From: Crotophaga sulcirostris
Lineage: Eukaryota; Chordata; Aves; Cuculiformes; Crotophagidae
Assembly (NCBI GenBank): GCA_013397455.1
Contig: VYZB01000220.1
Location: forward strand, 1,418,761-1,482,760
Direction: 5' to 3'
DNA length: 64,000 nucleotides
The first letter of the stretch is position 1; every line of letters begins with the position of its first letter. The position numbers and the translations under genes were made by a program. The notes beneath the pieces are model-generated. The model worked only from the letters and a program-made list of their open reading frames with translations. It was not told the DNA's origin and made no database searches. This document shows positions 62,721-64,000 of this stretch, piece by piece.

Positions 62721-63874
62721 GAGAGATTGACCATGACAAAGAATGTGCACATGGTAGTTTTAGGAGTAGCCTGATATGGCCTGCTTATCCTTTGATTGCA
62801 AAAGCACGCCAGAGAGAACTATCTGTCTAATCCTTCTTCTGTAATTCCCTCCTTTTCTTGCTTTTTTTCCACCTCTTGAAAATTATAATGGTACAATTGC
62901 ACAGGAGCTGAGATCTTCTTGGCCAAACTGTAGCAGAGGAGCAAGCCTTCTGTGCCGAGACATGAAAAAGAAAACCTCGGAGGAAAGAATATAGGGAGTT
63001 AAGATGGAAGTGCTGATACGACCTTAACTCTAGTGTCATCCACAGCAATGCTTTAATTTATTCAATCAATTCCAGGGCCCTTAGGCTGGGAAAGGATAAC
63101 GCTAGGATATTAAATCTGTCCCTCTCTCCAATCTGTCACTGGTGTGTCAGAACACATTGATTCCTCTAGTCCTGCTTTTATTAACTGCCTCCTTGATGTG
63201 GCCTCTCAGTCTGTCACACACTAACCTGCAATTGCTTACTAAGTGCAGGACCCCTGGAAAACCTCTGGATTCTCTGCTGACCCCATTTGTTATCACTGTC
63301 GTTGCAAATGTGGTGACCTGCTATTACTGTATGTCTTTCATCACCACATGCCTGGGAATTGCCATGGAAGACTGGAAGTCTCTTTTGTCTTCTCCTCTCT
63401 CACAGACCAGTGATGGGTGCATCAGAAAGATATATTGCACCTAACTAACTGTGTTGTAAATCCCATGGGATGAGGAAAGGTGGTCTGAGGGATGTTCCTC
63501 CCAGATCCCCATCGAGGCTGGTGTGTGTCCTGCAGGGTGGGACCCAATTACCCTTGTATTTTGTCTGCAGCTTAGTTAGTTTGATTGCACATGCCATTCC
63601 TGCAGATGGCATTTCCAGCTTGCAACTGTATTGGGCCCTGGGGCCAACTCTGTCAGGCAAGTGGCTGCCTGGGGCAGGAAATGGTTTAATAGTTGCTCAC
63701 TGTGCAAATAGCTCAGAGCTGAAGGGCATGCATTTCCCAGTTTGACTCAAGTGTCAAAGCAGCTAAGGCTGACTGGACTGTCCCTAAATTGACTCTGTGC
63801 TTAAGATTAATATAAAAAGAGCTGAATTTGTCTCTCCTATAAATTGCTTACTATGGATTCAAGTCCTTTTTAAA

Positions 63875-64000
63875 GTTTCACACACAGTTTCACAGTATAA
63901 CCAGGTTGGAAGAGACCTCCAAGATCATCAAGTCCAACCTATAAGCCAACACTAACACCACCTTATCACCTAAACCATGGCACTCAGTGCCTCATCCAAT
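63875..64000 (-). repeat. CR1 LINE 3' end, minus strand, cut by window edge
   Basis: AGGTTGGAAGAGACCTCCAA, GATCATCAAGTCCAACCT and ACCATGGCACTCAGTGCC are the reverse complement of the avian CR1 3' untranslated tail. At the outer end are two degenerate octamers in tandem, CACAGTTT (63883-63890) and CACAGTAT (63891-63898). CR1 elements end in such 8-bp units instead of poly-A. The element continues beyond 64000, so its length is unknown. Confidence 0.95.

Larger units (their letters stand above)
40491..63874. other. Mostly unique non-coding sequence, no gene seen
   Basis: No supportable gene over 23 kb. The longest frame in the window (165 codons, minus, 54244-54741) has no recognised domain. 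About that length is expected by chance in 64 kb. The region carries many AT-rich blocks (41690-41830, 45750-45990, 47205-47345, 49740-49890, 58555-58700, 61095-61260, 62560-62720), MIR-like relics at 42670-42860 and 56560-56735, and the motif clusters listed separately. Confidence 0.65.

Noticed and set aside
1..64000. CRISPR arrays, tRNA/rRNA genes, bacterial-type operons, satellite arrays, interstitial telomere repeats
   Set aside because: Looked for on both strands and not seen. The sequence is vertebrate non-coding DNA.

Overview
This window looks like non-coding nuclear DNA from a bird. It is AT-leaning and CpG-poor, and no open frame exceeds about 165 codons. Its recognisable interspersed repeats are sparse and mostly CR1 LINE fragments, with diverged MIR-like SINE remnants and one retroviral-type LTR. 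There are no Alu or L1 type repeats, CpG islands, RNA genes or protein family signatures outside CR1. A turtle or crocodilian is less likely but not excluded. The stretch is best read as part of a gene desert or a very long intron. I found no supportable host protein-coding gene.

Layout. 1-9.3 kb: unique sequence with one convincing MIR-like SINE near 2.6 kb and two weak ones. 9.3-21.8 kb: unique sequence with a canonical G-quadruplex motif at 11.88 kb and an old L3/CR1-type fragment at 13.4-13.7 kb. 21.8-22.24 kb: a clear 3'-truncated-type CR1 tail on the + strand. 25.02-25.28 kb: a CpG-rich, minus-strand LTR running into a 260-base N gap (25283-25542). 25.5-34.4 kb: unique, including a very AT-rich patch at 31.36-31.60 kb. 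34.44-34.76 kb: a piece of CR1 reverse-transcriptase ORF with an internal deletion and a small tandem duplication, followed by an MIR-like stretch. 35-40 kb: unique. 40.38-40.49 kb: a second CR1 tail. 40.5-63.87 kb: the stretch with the most AT-rich, homeodomain-core-dense blocks, plus further MIR-like remnants. 63.88 kb to the end: a minus-strand CR1 tail cut by the window edge.

No operon-like or multi-gene system is visible. The signals worth a second look are small. They are a TGACAG/CTGTCA cluster with a 12-bp perfect palindrome (54.77 kb), two SOX-like head-to-head dyads (49.81 and 61.13 kb), an octamer flanked by a perfect 11-bp inverted repeat (41.77 kb), a five-run G-quadruplex motif (11.88 kb), a possible cryptic exon (51.78 kb) and the LTR beside the gap. 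Regulatory calls rest on composition and motif arrangement only. Conservation could not be tested here.
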